From assembly GCA_951812925.1 (NCBI GenBank), contig OX638368.1, positions 79,528,909-79,592,908 on the forward strand: a stretch of DNA of 64,000 nt, read 5' to 3'. This DNA comes from Calliopum simillimum. Taxonomy: Eukaryota > Arthropoda > Insecta > Diptera > Lauxaniidae. A program made the translations under genes and the position numbers. The notes below the pieces were generated by a model. It saw only the letters and a program-made list of their open reading frames with translations, searched no databases and was not told where the DNA came from. Of the stretch, positions 19,540 to 31,499 are shown one piece after another. Numbering within the stretch: position 1 is the first letter of the stretch; each line of letters opens with the position of its first letter.

Positions 19540-21370
19540 TGAAGTTGATGTAAAAAATTTCAAAAATTTGTGAAATTTCAAACTTTTTTCTGCTATAACT
19601 CAGTCAATTTTGTTCGCAGCATAATCATTGGTATACTTGTTAGAAGCGCCATTAATCACTCTTTGTAAACGTGGAAAAATAAAATTGATCGGACTTGGCG
19701 TCATAGAAATATATTGATGCATATGAAGCTATAATCTCGAAAATATAAAATATCGAATAACTCGGGAACGACCCCAAAGAAAAAAAAAATAAATGCGTTT
19801 TTCGTGCTCAGCGACCTCAAATTAGTTTAGAAACTATGGTTTGCAAAATGTTACAAATATTTTTAATTTTGTGTTGCATTAACTTTTTATAGTTATTGCT
19901 TAAATAATAAACAAATCAAAAACACAAAAAAATTTTTGGTAAACTTTACTTTTTATAGTATAAAAAACAATATCCCACACCGACCGTATAAATTCATTCA
20001 ATGCAACAAGACTTCTGGGCTAAAACCCCCTGTAACGATTTTTTCCCATTTTTGGTGCTTAAAATGGGTATGTACGCAGTTTTCCGGGCGCCATTTTGAG
20101 TTTTTTCATTTTCCAACATCATATTTGGATTCAGCAATCTAGAGAACCCCATGAATAGCATAACTTTCCATTTTTAAGCATTTTAGAACAGTTTTATTGA
20201 ATTTATCCGATTTTGAGGGTTAACGGGGGACTAAAGAAATTTTGGGGAAAGGCCGGAAAAAACTAATGTGTTGGTTTTGTTTTAAATTTTATTACAAACC
20301 AAATGAGCCCTGTCGGATTAAAATCGGTGCATGTTCAACAAAATTAGAAATGAATACCGTGCAGAACTATCTTAAAATTTTGTTGCAGAAATGAATTTTT
20401 TGTAGTTTTCGAAGAGCATAAATCGAATTTTATGCCAGGCCTTACAAAAAAGCTCGAAAATAAGAGGCCCGTAAATCACGGGAAGGTTGAGAAGCATAAG
20501 CTTGGAAAAAGTTTTGTTCGTACATAAAAATATGTAAAATAATTTTTAAATGTGACTATAAGAATGACCGAACCAAGCAAATCGTCTTATTAGATTCGAC
20601 CAAAAAACTGAAATAAGCACTTCATGTATAATTTTTGGTTTTTCAATAAGCTAAAATTTTTTTAAATTATAAAAAAGCCTGAATATGTAATAATATGGTA
20701 GTATCGGGCCGGACCTTAAAAATTTGCCCCGTGACCAGGTCTATATCGGACGCATGGAATTTTTTGGCTATTTCTTATTAAATGCTTTATTTAGTTCTGT
20801 TCTTCTTTAAAATGAGCTATGAACTGATCTTGTATGATTATGTATAGAAGACGTACGAAATTGTTTTGCTCTTTTCTATTAAATGCATCATTTAGTACAC
20901 CTTTTTGTTTTCAAAATAAGTTATGAAGGGTCTTGTGTGATTTTTCTTTAAAAAGTTATGACCACATACGATTTTTAACTTTTATGGTGAAATTTTCAAA
21001 TGATCAAGACTTTTACCAGAAAAATGATTTAAAACCGCTTTTTAGTTCATCTTGAAGACGAAAAATAGTACTAAATGATGCATTTAATAGCATCAAAAGT
21101 CATGTTTTTTGAACTTTTAGGTTACCATACGTGATAGACCGTTTCTGAGGCCAGATTCACATTCAGCACCGACAAAAACAAACCGTTCGTTATTTAACCT
21201 TTTTTAAAAACTGCATAAATCTAAAAGCTTTGTTTTTTTTTTAAATTTAATTATGAACAAAATGAGCTATGACCGATCGAAATGTTTAACAAAATTAGAT
21301 ATAGAAGGCTTTTTTAATCTATTTTGCCTGCAAAGTTTTAAAAATATTTTTTTTTTTTTTTAGCAACTAG
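19540..21370. other. hAT-internal sequence without recognisable gene
   Basis: AT-rich with short frames only. The stretch at about 19,740-19,870 (ATAAATGCG..., CAGCGACCTCAAATTAG, TATGGTTTGCAAAATGTTACA in order) recurs at about 47,440-47,545, so part of it is a dispersed repeat. Confidence 0.6.
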
Positions 21371-21372
21371 TA

Positions 21373-22222
21373 GGGGAAAGTGGGGAATCGTGAGACACCG
21401 CCACCGTTTGGCAGTACCTATGTCGAGATAAATAGTTAAATGCAACTGTAATCGTTTTCTCTAAACTTATTTTTACATTGGTTGTTGACAAACGTACGCG
21501 TTTTATTTGCTTTGTACAATACTCGCCCAAAAAAAAGTATCTGCAAAACTTTTTTTACGTGTTTGATTTCCATCATTCTTGGACGAATTGCTACGACAAA
21601 ACACAGGTAAATATGTTTTTTATTATCGTTAGACCTTTGCCTTTCAACATACAAAAGTAATTTTGCATGACACTTCAACAAGTCAATTACACGCCGTTGT
21701 TTTGCAAAAAGTAGCTTGTGGGGAAGCGTGAGCCACTTCGTGGGCCACCCGTGTTTTGACAGTTTTCGTATCAATACTCATTTGTATGTTGTGTTTATGA
21801 TGTTTTGTGCAAAATGGAGGCTGTGAATCAATAAATTAAATAATAAATACATATTTTGTATCAAATTTTCCTATTTCTTTTTTAATTTTCAGCTATCATG
21901 CCACGCTATTATTCTTCTTCATTTTGTCGATTAAAATAACTTTACTTGTAATTTCAACTAATTTAATAAAGTTTTGCATCATAATTGTTTGATTTTTACT
22001 TAATTACGGCGGTGGCCCACGATTCCCCAAAATATTTGAAAATCGCAAAAACACTAATTTTTTTCAAACCACGAAAAGCCGGAAAAAACAAAAGAATTGT
22101 TGAAAAGTGTAATAGTCAAAAGTTACCTCACTTCATGTAGAATAACATACCATTTTCAAAATTTTTTTTTTTGAAGATATTTAACAAAATAAAAACGTGG
22201 CCCACTATTCCCCACCTTCCCC
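21373..22222. mobile_element. TA-flanked element with GGGGAAAGTGGGGAATCGTGAG ends
   Basis: The left end GGGGAAAGTGGGGAAT and right end ATTCCCCACCTTCCCC are inverted and flanked by TA (21,371-21,372; 22,223-22,224), as in the Tc1/mariner/pogo group. The motif GTGGCCCACNATTCCCC recurs near the right end. A minus-strand frame of 112 codons (21,436-21,774) is not recognised. At 850 bp it is a deletion derivative. Confidence 0.7.
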
Positions 22223-22696
22223 TACCTATAGATTTTTGAAAATTTTTTTCTAATAAATGCGATTTTCATGTTCAGCGACTCCAAAAATGTTTACTTAATA
22301 AACTAGCAATTAAGGAAAAAATTAAAACATAAAATATTTTTACCTAACTTTGCGATCGGCTTCATACCTTGAAGATTAATAGTTTTAAATAAATTTGTTT
22401 TTTAAATTAATCTACATTTAATTCCATAAGATATAGAATTTCAAAACATTTTAAAATTACAAAAAACTCATTTCTATTGTACATTAGGTCATTTTCCCGG
22501 GCAAGTATGCATGTATTAGCCCTATTTATCACTTATTAACTTTTTAAAGTTATCGAAAGTAACTTTCAATTTATTTTTTTTTATTTATTTATTTATTTGG
22601 AGATAAAATTATGTGTATACCAAGAACTATGTTCTTTTATAATACAAAGTGTAATTGGTTAAGCAATATGAAACATTTGATATTAAATAATCTTAA

Positions 22697-24933
22697 CCCT
22701 GCTGTAAGGTTAAAAAAAACTTACGAATTCGAGGTTAACGGACCATTTTGGTCTATACCAATTTTTTTTGAAAACAAGGGGCGTAAGTCTATTTTTTATA
22801 CTTATTTATTTCAATTAAGTATTTGGCAACAAATATTTTCACTAAAAGTTATATTTGTATGCTTAACAAATCGTTTGGGCTATTCATTTTGTTTTGAATG
22901 TTTGTTATTATATTTCATACAAATTAAATTTGAAAGCCAATAGTGGGATTCCCCTAATTTTGTTTTGTTATGCCATCAAATCAGCTATTCAAGTTACTGT
23001 TGACATTCAATAAGTTGTGTTTTTTGTGTGAGTCCCCTTTTTGCATTTTATCATGCAGACATGTGTGTGTGTGTTTTTTTTTTTTTGTGTTTTTGTGATT
23101 CCCCTGATTTTATTTTGTGATGCAGTCGTGTAAATTGTTTGCATTAGTTGCAGTTCAGTTTGTGTCTTGTTTGTGTTGTGTTGTGTTGTGTTTATTTCTT
23201 GTTAGAATGGAAAATCGACGTTTTTTGGACACCGATGCTATTGCTGAAATCCTAAATGACAGTGCCTCGGATATTTCAAATTCAAGTATTTTAGAAGAAA
23301 ATACTGAATTTGAAAATACCGAATCAAGTGATTCTGAAACAGATAGTGAAGAAGATGTGGCTGCTGCTAGCACTGTAGATCCATTGTTTATTGCAAAAAA
23401 TAAAATGCAATGGAGTGCTGTTCCCTTACCCTGTTCTATTGGAACTCGTTCTGAAAATATTATTCCAATACAGCCAGGACCAACTCGATTTGCTGTATCC
23501 AGGTGCCAAGATATTCTTTCATCTTTTTTACTGTTTTTTCCACCACCATTAGAAAAAATAATTATTGAAAATACCAATATGTATGGCAGAGTAAAATTCG
23601 AGGGTAAATGGAAAGACATTGATGAAGCCACTTTGCGTGCTTATATTGCAGTACTTGTTCTTGCTGGTGTGTGTCGGTATGTATATTTATACAGATTTTT
23701 TATTTTGGTTCAGTAAAAGAGTAGGCAAATTTATTTGTTATATGGCAGCGGCAAAAACGAAGACATACATGGTTTGTTTGATAGACGTTTTGGTCGTCCT
23801 ATATTCCGTGCAATTATGTCTGAGGATACTTTTCAAATGATTACAAGAGCGCTCCGGTTCGATGATGTTATGAGCCGAAGACAAATGCAAATCACCGATA
23901 AGTTTGCTCCTATACGTGATTTGTGGAATCGTTGGGAAGGCATTCTTTCAATGAGTTTCAACTGCCATGAAAATGTTACTATTGATGAACAACTGGTGTC
24001 TTTCAGAGGACGATGCTCTTTCAGACAATATATGCCTTCAAAACCTGCCAAATATGGCTTAAAATTTTGGTTGTCTGTTGACTCTAAAACAAGTTATGTG
24101 TGGAAGATACAGCCATATTTAGGAAAACAAAGAAATGATCAGCCTGAGAAAAACCAAGGACAGCGCATCGTATTGGACTTGACTGAAGGTTTGAAAGGTC
24201 AAAATATCACGGCTGATAATTTCTTTTCGTCGTTTGATTTGGCGCAAAAGCTTTTGGCGTAGATACTGTCGACCAAAAGATTGGCTACTACAGTACTAAA
24301 CGCAAAACAAATCGATGGCCGAATGTTGTTTTTGCAAATATGATAGATATATCAGCATTGAATGCGCTTATATTGTTTTCTGAAATCGATGATTCGTGGG
24401 CATCCAGTGATCAAAATCGTAAGCGACCAGAATTTTTACGACTATTGGCACTTTCTTTGGCCAAAGAACATATGATGAAACGAACCAACATACCCAAACA
24501 AAATTTCTCAGCAAAGTTATTGGCTGAGGTAAGAGCATCTACCACAGACCCCGTAGCTTCTACAAGTGATACAAGAAACCCACCTGCTAGAAAACGTGGA
24601 ATTTGTGGTTGCTGCAAATCAAAATGCGATAGTAAATGTGTTATCTGCAGCAAATTTATTTGCAAACTAAGCTGAAAAATTGTTTGTACATCCTGCATAG
24701 AAGCGAATAAATAAAAAATTACAATGGACCAAAATGGTCCTTAACATAAAATTTGTAACTGTTTATTTTTCTCCCTTCCAATTTATGTTAGACACTTAAT
24801 TATTTGAATAAAAACATTGATTTAGAAAAAAACCACGTGAGCTGACGTTTCAAGTCGATATGTTTTACCGTTGAAAAGATAGAAAGGAAAGAAAAAAAAA
24901 TTTGACCAAAATGGTCCAAACCTAACAGCAGGG
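22697..24933 (+). mobile_element. piggyBac-type transposon, complete ends, TSD TTAA
   Basis: The inverted ends CCCTGCTGTAAGGTT and AACCTAACAGCAGGG are flanked by TTAA at 22,693-22,696 and 24,934-24,937, the invariant piggyBac target. The palindromic word GACCAAAATGGTC, or its half, occurs as a subterminal repeat at about 22,740, 24,727 and 24,903. The element is 2,237 bp and encodes a damaged transposase on the plus strand. Confidence 0.92.
23206..24711 (+). pseudogene. piggyBac transposase, internally deleted
   Basis: It starts MENRRFLDTD with an acidic serine-rich N-terminus, as usual. The DDE_Tnp_1_7 domain follows: TLRAYIAVLVLAGV, then RALRFDD, then TIDEQLVSFRGRC with the first catalytic aspartate, then TADNFFSSFDLAQKL with the second. 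The frame changes near 23,677-23,721, where a 45-bp GT...AG segment could be a very short intron or an indel. After AQKL (24,255) about 80-90 residues are missing. The chain resumes at GVDTVDQ (third aspartate) and ends in a cysteine-rich zinc-binding tail (CGCCKSKCDSKCVIC). The TGA at about 24,673 cuts the tail. It is inactive by deletion. Confidence 0.88.
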
Positions 24934-24943
24934 TTAATAATAC

Positions 24944-24977
<34 letters not shown>

Positions 24978-25024
24978 TTTAACAAGACATGGAAAAAGAT
25001 ATGAAAAAATGGTTACTTATCCTA

Positions 25025-25375
25025 TTACAACAAATGGTTAAATATGGATAGCCTAAAATTCCTTATTTCATGAATACTTCTGCACTGACTTGGTAAAGAA
25101 TTCCATAGTCGAATGGCATTGATGAAAAATAATCTTGAAGAGTTCAAGTAATTGAACCTAGGTATTATAAGCATCTGAGTCCTTAGAGACTGGCTAAATT
25201 GTAACTTTTCAAACAAGTATGCTGGCGTTTTCAAGTGGATCAGTTTGTGCAGAAAAACACAATTCCTAAAACTGAGATATGTTATTATATCACAGCCTAA
25301 AATCTTTTCTCGAAACAAAATTTCACTCCCGACTCCACTAGATGCTCTGTGTACTGAAACATTTGTGACTGACAC
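25025..25375 (-). pseudogene. Non-LTR retrotransposon ORF2 C-terminal fragment
   Basis: The 116-codon frame contains FRNCVFLHKLIHLKTPAYLF, then IIPRFNYLNSSRLFF and AIRLWNSLPSQCR. This is the conserved tail of many arthropod non-LTR reverse transcriptase ORFs, which has no assigned catalytic role. The clade is uncertain. It sits in the hAT-type element next to the piggyBac right end. Confidence 0.65.
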
Positions 25376-25639
25376 CTCTCGCCATAGCCAAAATTATTAG
25401 AAAATATGTGTAGTAAATATGTTTGAAGCGAAACTTCTTTCGCGAGAGTAAACCAAAAAATGTGCACTACTGTATTAAAATAAAAATTTTGAATTAAAGT
25501 AAATTAAATTTTTATTCAAAATTTTTTATTCTATGCTACATAAAATTTTTTTTTTTTTTGCTTCGATCCTCTTTGTGGCGCGGGCCCCTAGGCTGTAGCC
25601 TATGTAGGCTATGCCTAAACACGGCCCTGGTATACATTT

Positions 25640-26045
25640 TCACGAAACAGCTGCCTATTTACATAAACTTTGAACGAGATAAAACGCTTTGGATTTAAGA
25701 AACATATTAAATAAACATTCACTGAGAGACTCCATTTCGATTCATTGCAAAAAGATGAAAAGAAGTTATTTTTTCACTTGTTTACGCTTTATATTAAAAA
25801 AAATAAAAAAAATTCTTCGCAAGAATAGGTGAACTTCAAACTCAAACGAGAAGAGTTTTTTAGGCACAAAGGTCTTTCTGAGCACTGAAACGAGCAAAGT
25901 GGATAATATTCTACCATTACTAACAATTAAAAGTGCAAAAACAACAACTTTATTTTTCGATTTTGACCAGCTTTTTTGATTTTCCAACCTATTGCATTCC
26001 CTAGTTTTAAATATGCAAAAAAATAAAAAAAAATTTTCTATTGGA
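25640..26045. other. No gene recognised
   Basis: AT-rich. The phrase CGATTTTGACCAGCTTTTTTG near 25,955 resembles phrases at 5,660, 6,790 and 18,590, which suggests a shared repeat fragment. Confidence 0.4.
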
Positions 26046-26059
26046 AAATGTCATCACGA

Positions 26060-28198
26060 TATCGACGCATGGTACGAAAAGTAGGATGATTCAATTCTCC
26101 TACGAAAAGTAGGTTGTTTTATATTCTTGGACGAAAAGTAGGACGTTCCAGAATTTTTAAGCAAAAGTATGATGTTTCATACTTTTTTATGAAAAATAGG
26201 ATGTTTTACATTCTTGGACGAAAAGTAGGACGTTTCAAACTTTTTTACGAAAAGTAGGATGTTTCATAATTTGTTACGAAAAGTAGGTTGTGTTAAACTT
26301 TTAGACGAAACATAGGATGTTTCATATTGAACGACAAAAAAATAAGGTGGATCATATCATAAGCGGGTGTAAAAATTTGTCAACCACACTAACACACAAA
26401 TAGGATTAGCTTAGATCATTAAAATCGGTCATTTCTGCTTTCCAAACTATTCAACTGGATAAGAATTACTTGTTAGTTCTTAATTCTAATATGATCTATA
26501 AGACATAAGTATTATCCAATTCTTAAGTTAAGTATTTATCTAGTTACTAACCCACCGTCTACATTTTTAGCTGTGCACAGTATATCACCAAATAGGTTTG
26601 CGTCTCATTAGGTAGGGATATCAAAATTATGTGTCTTTCAAAACACGTATTTTTACTAATGTCTCTTAGCTGACCCATTTTTTAAGCCCATCTAACTTCC
26701 TCTACTCAGATAACAAATTCTGTATAGAGAATAATAACTCAAAAAGTTTCACTCAATACGAAGATAAAATACTCATATCTTATCTTCAAGGGATCATAAC
26801 TCGGAAAATACGAATCCTATTGGAAAAATCCGAAAGGATATTTGGATAAGGAAGAGTGTAACTGTTCGATGCTATTAATAAAAAAGAATTTCACCTTTTC
26901 TTGCAGCTACGCGTTTTCTTCAACTTCAAGCAAGGATATTTCAAAATCCTGCAGGTATAATGACAGTTCTGCTGATGAAGACGGATTCAACGTATAAGAA
27001 TTAAACAGTTCATTCCATTTTTTTTTTGTGCCTGAGTTATTAACCAAAATTTTTATTTTGATAAAAAAGTGGGCGTGGCAATTATTAAACAAAGCCTTCT
27101 TTTTCTTATGCTTTAGATACTCTTGATCCAGATCCGCATACAAAATTTCATCAAAATATGTTGCATCATTTGCGAGAAATAGCATTTAATGTGTCTTACT
27201 TGTATGGGAGGTTCCACGCGCAGTTTTGATATTTTGCCTAATTTCAGGTCGTAGGTAGACGTAGCAAGTAGATTCCCTACAGTTAAATTCAGAAAGATTG
27301 CTTTAGTAGTTTTCTTTTTATAGCGCATTATATTTTTGTGGGCTGTGCCACGCCCTTCAACGAGTTTTCCCAATATAACCGCATATAACATATTAATACC
27401 TGTTTGCATAAGTAACATCCCCTAAATTTTCATTAAAATTGTTGGAGTCGTTTTCGAGTAATATTGAATCAAAATTTTCAAGGGCTGAAAAGTGGGCGTG
27501 GCACTCTTTCTATCCCCCCCACTTTTTGTTTGTTACAAGATATTATTAAGCCATACCCGCTCACCAAAATTCATTCAAATACCTTGTATGGTTTGCGAAT
27601 TATGGCCATATCAAATTTAAAATTTAATGCGATGCCACGCCCCCTGGTAAGCATTTACAAAGTTCAAACCTAGCTCATTCTTCGTTGTATGCTAATGTCT
27701 AACTTTATCCGAAGTTTCATTAAAATCGCTGTAGCCGTTTTCGAGAAAAAGTTTTGCCCGTTCCAAACATACATACATAAGTACATAGGTACATAAGTAC
27801 ATAAGTACATACAATTTTATCTCGTATAAGAAGAGAAGATACCTGATATTAATAATTCATTTACATTAGGAAATTGATGTAACAAAATAAGAAACACCCT
27901 AGTTTTTGCCAAAAATGCGCTGCAAGAATCAACGTCAACCTAGTTTTCGCGCAAAGCATCGAAACGTCCTAGTTTTCGTCCAAAATGTTCAGACAACCTA
28001 TTTTTCGTCATAAAACCTTTAACGTCCTACTTTTATACACAAAACTTCGAAGAAACCTAGTTTTCGTCATAAAAAATGAAACAACCTAGTTTTCGTCCAA
28101 ATAAGTTTGAAACGTCCTACTTTTCGTCCAAGAATATAAAACAACCTACTTTTCGTAGGAGAATTGAATCATCCTACTTTTCGTATCATGCGTCGATA
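26060..28198. mobile_element. Fold-back element with ACGAAAAGTAGG repeat arrays as arms
   Basis: The ends ATATCGACGCATGGTACG and CGTATCATGCGTCGATAT are inverted. Each arm is an array of units of about 30 bp built on ACGAAAAGTAGGATGTTTCAT: about nine units at 26,070-26,345 and about nine inverted units at 27,930-28,190. The unique centre carries blocks with GTGGGCGTGGCA and a TACATAAG microsatellite. Tandem repeats within long inverted arms are typical of FB/Galileo-like fold-backs. There is no transposase. Confidence 0.75.
26600..27840. repeat. Fold-back centre with GGGCGTGGCA-type dispersed repeat
   Basis: The recurring phrases AAAGTGGGCGTGGCA, ATCAAAATTTTCA and AGCCGTTTTCGAG resemble the repeats at 45,120-45,897, 52,280-52,600 and 58,380-59,930. 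The block ends with (TACATAAG)n near 27,770-27,815. No coding sequence is recognised. Confidence 0.6.
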
Positions 28199-28574
28199 TG
28201 ATGGTTGTTCCAAATTTAATTATTCTATGTAGTATCGCCGGTGACCAAATTTTGGCCATTCACCTAAAGTTCACTTTGTATACATACATATAATTATGGA
28301 CTCTCCACTTTTTGAAAAATCAAAATCAAAAATCAATGGAAAATTCCAAAAATTTACTGAGTTATGGCATTTTGAGATCGTAAAATTAAAAACTTAAGTT
28401 TGTAGATATCGAGTACAATTATCAATTTTTACATGGTAGAGGTTCGGCAAGACCGCACATCAGTTGTAAAATGTTCAGTACATGTCTAAGCACTGATTTC
28501 CACCTTAAGCTGAAAACTGGTAAAATTAACCCTATCTCTTATTTTTAGCTGTACTGCTAAATTTTATGAGTGAA

Positions 28575-28960
28575 GATAAGGTACCTTCCCGATGGACGGT
28601 CACAATTTTTGTTTCAAACCACTTGGTTCAGTCATAGGTTTTGGCGTATGTAACAACAGTTCAACAAAATGAAGAAACATTTTTGTTCCTAGGGTTTCGT
28701 AGTGTTTTTCTGGTAGGTTATAAAAAATAAAAAGACAAGTATTTTACTAAATATGTATGTGTATCAATGTTTTTTTTTTTTCATTTTATGGCACCTCAAA
28801 GTTTAAAGTTCGCATTTTGTATTAAATTTTTGAGATTTTATGTAAAAACCATATTATTATGAAATGTTGTGTTGTGAGTTTGCTAAACAACAATAAAAAC
28901 TTGGTCACCTTAAAAACAAAATGCTTACGTAATAATTGGTTCAATGAAACCAAAAGATAT
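28575..28960 (+). repeat. Dispersed repeat, inverted copy at 50,165-50,460
   Basis: The phrases AAGTATTTTACTAAATATG, CATTTTATGGCACCTCAAA and AAAGTTCGCATTTTGTAT occur here and, reverse-complemented and in matching order, at 50,170-50,330. The family is unknown. Confidence 0.75.
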
Positions 28961-29332
28961 TCTTTTGCTTAAGCGGGTTAATAGATCGAACAATTCAACT
29001 AAGCAAAATAACGATTATTGCGTAAATGGTTGTATGTGACAAATTGCAACTTGGAGTTTAATGTAATTATACAAACTCACAGCGTTAACGACTCTCTCCC
29101 GAAACGAGCTTTAATATGGTACAAGGTGAAAAGCTCATCTCACCAAAAGAAAAGCTCGTTCTGGTTATCGGGCATAATTAATAAATAGAGTAAGTGAATT
29201 AAGAATCGGGGTGGAATGCTTAAGTCTTTATCGTAGTATCTAGTAAAAACAGAGCTGGTATTATTTACATGGAAACATAAAGTTCCTGTCTTCAGAAATA
29301 TTTCTCTTGATAATATCAATTTAACTCTATCT

Positions 29333-30700
29333 AATGAAGCAAAATTTTTAGGAACAGTTCTAGACCGCAAACTAAACTCGAAACCCAATATAGAAAATCG
29401 TATAAATAAGGCATATGGTGCATTCTTTGCTTGTAAAAAAATTCTACGGAATCACTTGGGGCTTTGACCCTGAAATTACCATCTGGATCTACACTGCAAT
29501 AGTTAGGCCAATTTTATTGTACGCAATACATGTGTGGTGGACAGCGCTAAGCACAGCATACATACAAAAGAAACTAGAAAGATTACAGAATCCTTAAACG
29601 CTATACTTCTTTTGTTGCCTATCGATCTTTTCGCCAAAGGAGTGGACTACAAAACTATACTTAGGCTTAAAAAATCGGGGGCTTCCAATATAGACCTTAT
29701 AGGCACAGTAACATAGGTAACATCCAGAGTATTATTACTGATTACATGGTTCCCAAACTTTCTATGGAGAAAAGTTTTTTGGTCACATTCCCATTTAGAG
29801 AATTCTGGAACGCTCGAGGTGACGATCCAGCAGAAATTATAAACGCTTACACAGATGGCTCTAAATCAGAAAATGGGGTTGGCGCAGACTTCTATGTCTC
29901 CAACTTACGCGAAGAACAAGTCGACTACCTTAAAGAAAAAGTAAACAATAAGGAAATCGCTTTGTACGTCGATAGTCAAGCCGCCTTAAATGCCTTAAAA
30001 TCAGACTGTTTTAAATCAAAGACAGTTTTTCAATGTTATACTGATTTAACTTACCTCAGCGAAAAAAATCAGGTATCTCTAAAGTGGGTGCCATCGCATT
30101 GCGAAATTTTAGGAAATGAAAAGGCAGATCTATTAGCAAAAAATGGAGCTCTTCTAGAAGCTCAACCCATTAAAAATCCAGCCGCGCTTCAACATTTCTT
30201 CTCTTTGAAGAACTCTCAATTGCTAACAGTGGCAAACAGACGTTGGGAACAATCCCCTACTAGCGCTATAACAAAGCATCTTTGGCCTCGTTTTCACAAA
30301 GCAGAATATTCCAGATATATGCTATCCTATACGCGGAGTGAGTGTAGTTTACTGACCAGAATTGTCGAATTGGGCATCATGCCTTTAGATTGGGCATTGT
30401 CTCGAACAACTGGTGCAGAAACTGTCACATGCTTAAAGAAGAGGAAACAATTGAACATATTTTATGTCTGTGTCCTGCTTTGGCAAGAACTAGGCTAAAA
30501 TGTTTTGGACAGCCGTTCTTCAACTCCTTAAAGGATCTCACTAAAATTCACCTAAGTGACATGTAAAGATTCGCTGGATTGACAGGATCCTGCAGTTTGG
30601 ACAAACATCATACTGAAAGGACCAGAGTTTATGAATAGATTTCAATAAGAGAGATTGTGGTATCACTATGTACCCTTGTGGTCTATGTGTGGCAGTATGG
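29333..30700 (+). pseudogene. Non-LTR retrotransposon ORF2, RT end plus RNase H (I/LOA-like)
   Basis: The RT tail reads AKFLGTVLDRKLNSKPNI and, after a frame change near 29,465, IYTAIVRPILLYAIHVWW. An RNase H domain follows at 29,840-30,165: AYTDGSK (first Asp), YVDSQAALNAL (third acidic position) and WVPSHCEILGNEKADLLAK (His and last Asp). The stretch that should carry the RNase H glutamate is shortened. After another shift near 30,430 the chain gives EHILCLCPALAR, a CCHC-type tail. It ends in sequence containing CCTAACCGAACCTAACC. RNase H within ORF2 points to the I, LOA or related clades. Confidence 0.8.
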
Positions 30701-31041
30701 CCGCCACCCTAACCGAACCTAACCTATCTAGTAGAGCAATAAGAACTTATAAGCGTTTTTTAAAAGGACATGTTGGTCCAAAATAAAAAATCAAACGGAA
30801 GAAATCAGTGAAGTATTATAAAATTTAAGAACAAAAGTGGAAGAAGAAGTGCTGTCCGAAGGGATACTACAAGGAAGGACTGGAATTTTACATCAACAGT
30901 TGGTCATGTCTTAACCTTTAATTTAAGATATAGAACTTGAGAATCCTCTTATTAGTTTTTGTTTTATAAGCAAAACTATAAAAGTTTTGCTATTTTAAAA
31001 TTAAAAGAATTTTTAACTTAATTCCAAATTATTACTTATTG

Positions 31042-31334
31042 TGACGTAAAATCCTTTAGCACAAATAAATGGAAAGAAACTTCACGAAAGTACTTGACGG
31101 TTCGAGATATCAATAAAAACAATGATGCCTACTATCAAGAAATTATACGCCGAGGGTATTTTTTTTTTAATCAACGTGATGTTGCCAGATGTTTCGTTAT
31201 TGCAATTCTAGAACGTTTATACAGGTTTAAAAGAAGCTGATCATAAGTGCTGCAGTTCAGTTGATTTTAATCAATAAAGTGAAAAGGTTGTCTACACAGT
31301 GCCAGTGAAAGTAAATAAAGTGCTAAACAATTAA
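31042..31334 (+). repeat. 5' LTR, first part
   Basis: Starts TGACGTAAAATCC and matches the 3' LTR up to the TTAA at 31,331-31,334, where the piggyBac-type element begins. Confidence 0.88.
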
Positions 31335-31499
31335 CCCATTCCCCGCCAGCACTTATTTTTTTGAATTTGATGGTGAATTTTTATTTGGGGGGTAAAAGAA
31401 GGTTTCTGAGTTCAAATCCGGTTAGCTTTTTCAGCGACCACGCCTCATTTTTCCATGGTGCCCTGATGCCATATGGCATCACTGGCGGAAACCTCTTAG

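Larger units (their letters stand above)
19306..25629. mobile_element. hAT-type element, 6.3 kb, nested insertions inside
   Basis: The ends CAGGGCCGTGTTTAGG and CCTAAACACGGCCCTG are inverted (about 16 bp perfect, then partial). The flanking octamers GTATATAT (19,298-19,305) and GTATACAT (25,630-25,637) differ at one base. CAGGG ends and an 8-bp duplication identify the hAT superfamily. No hAT transposase is seen inside. Removing the TA-flanked element (21,373-22,222) and the piggyBac (22,697-24,933) leaves about 3.2 kb. Confidence 0.8.

Noticed and set aside
24411..24698. Minus-strand 95-codon frame
   Set aside because: Antisense to the piggyBac transposase C-terminus.
26060..26345. Regular 30-bp repeats that could suggest a CRISPR array
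   Set aside because: This is a eukaryotic sequence. Spacers are not unique, and the array is repeated inverted at 27,930-28,190 as the arm of a fold-back element.
27113..27418. Minus-strand frames of 92-101 codons at 26,907-27,418
   Set aside because: They cross the GGGCGTGGCA-type dispersed repeat, which is non-coding in its other copies.
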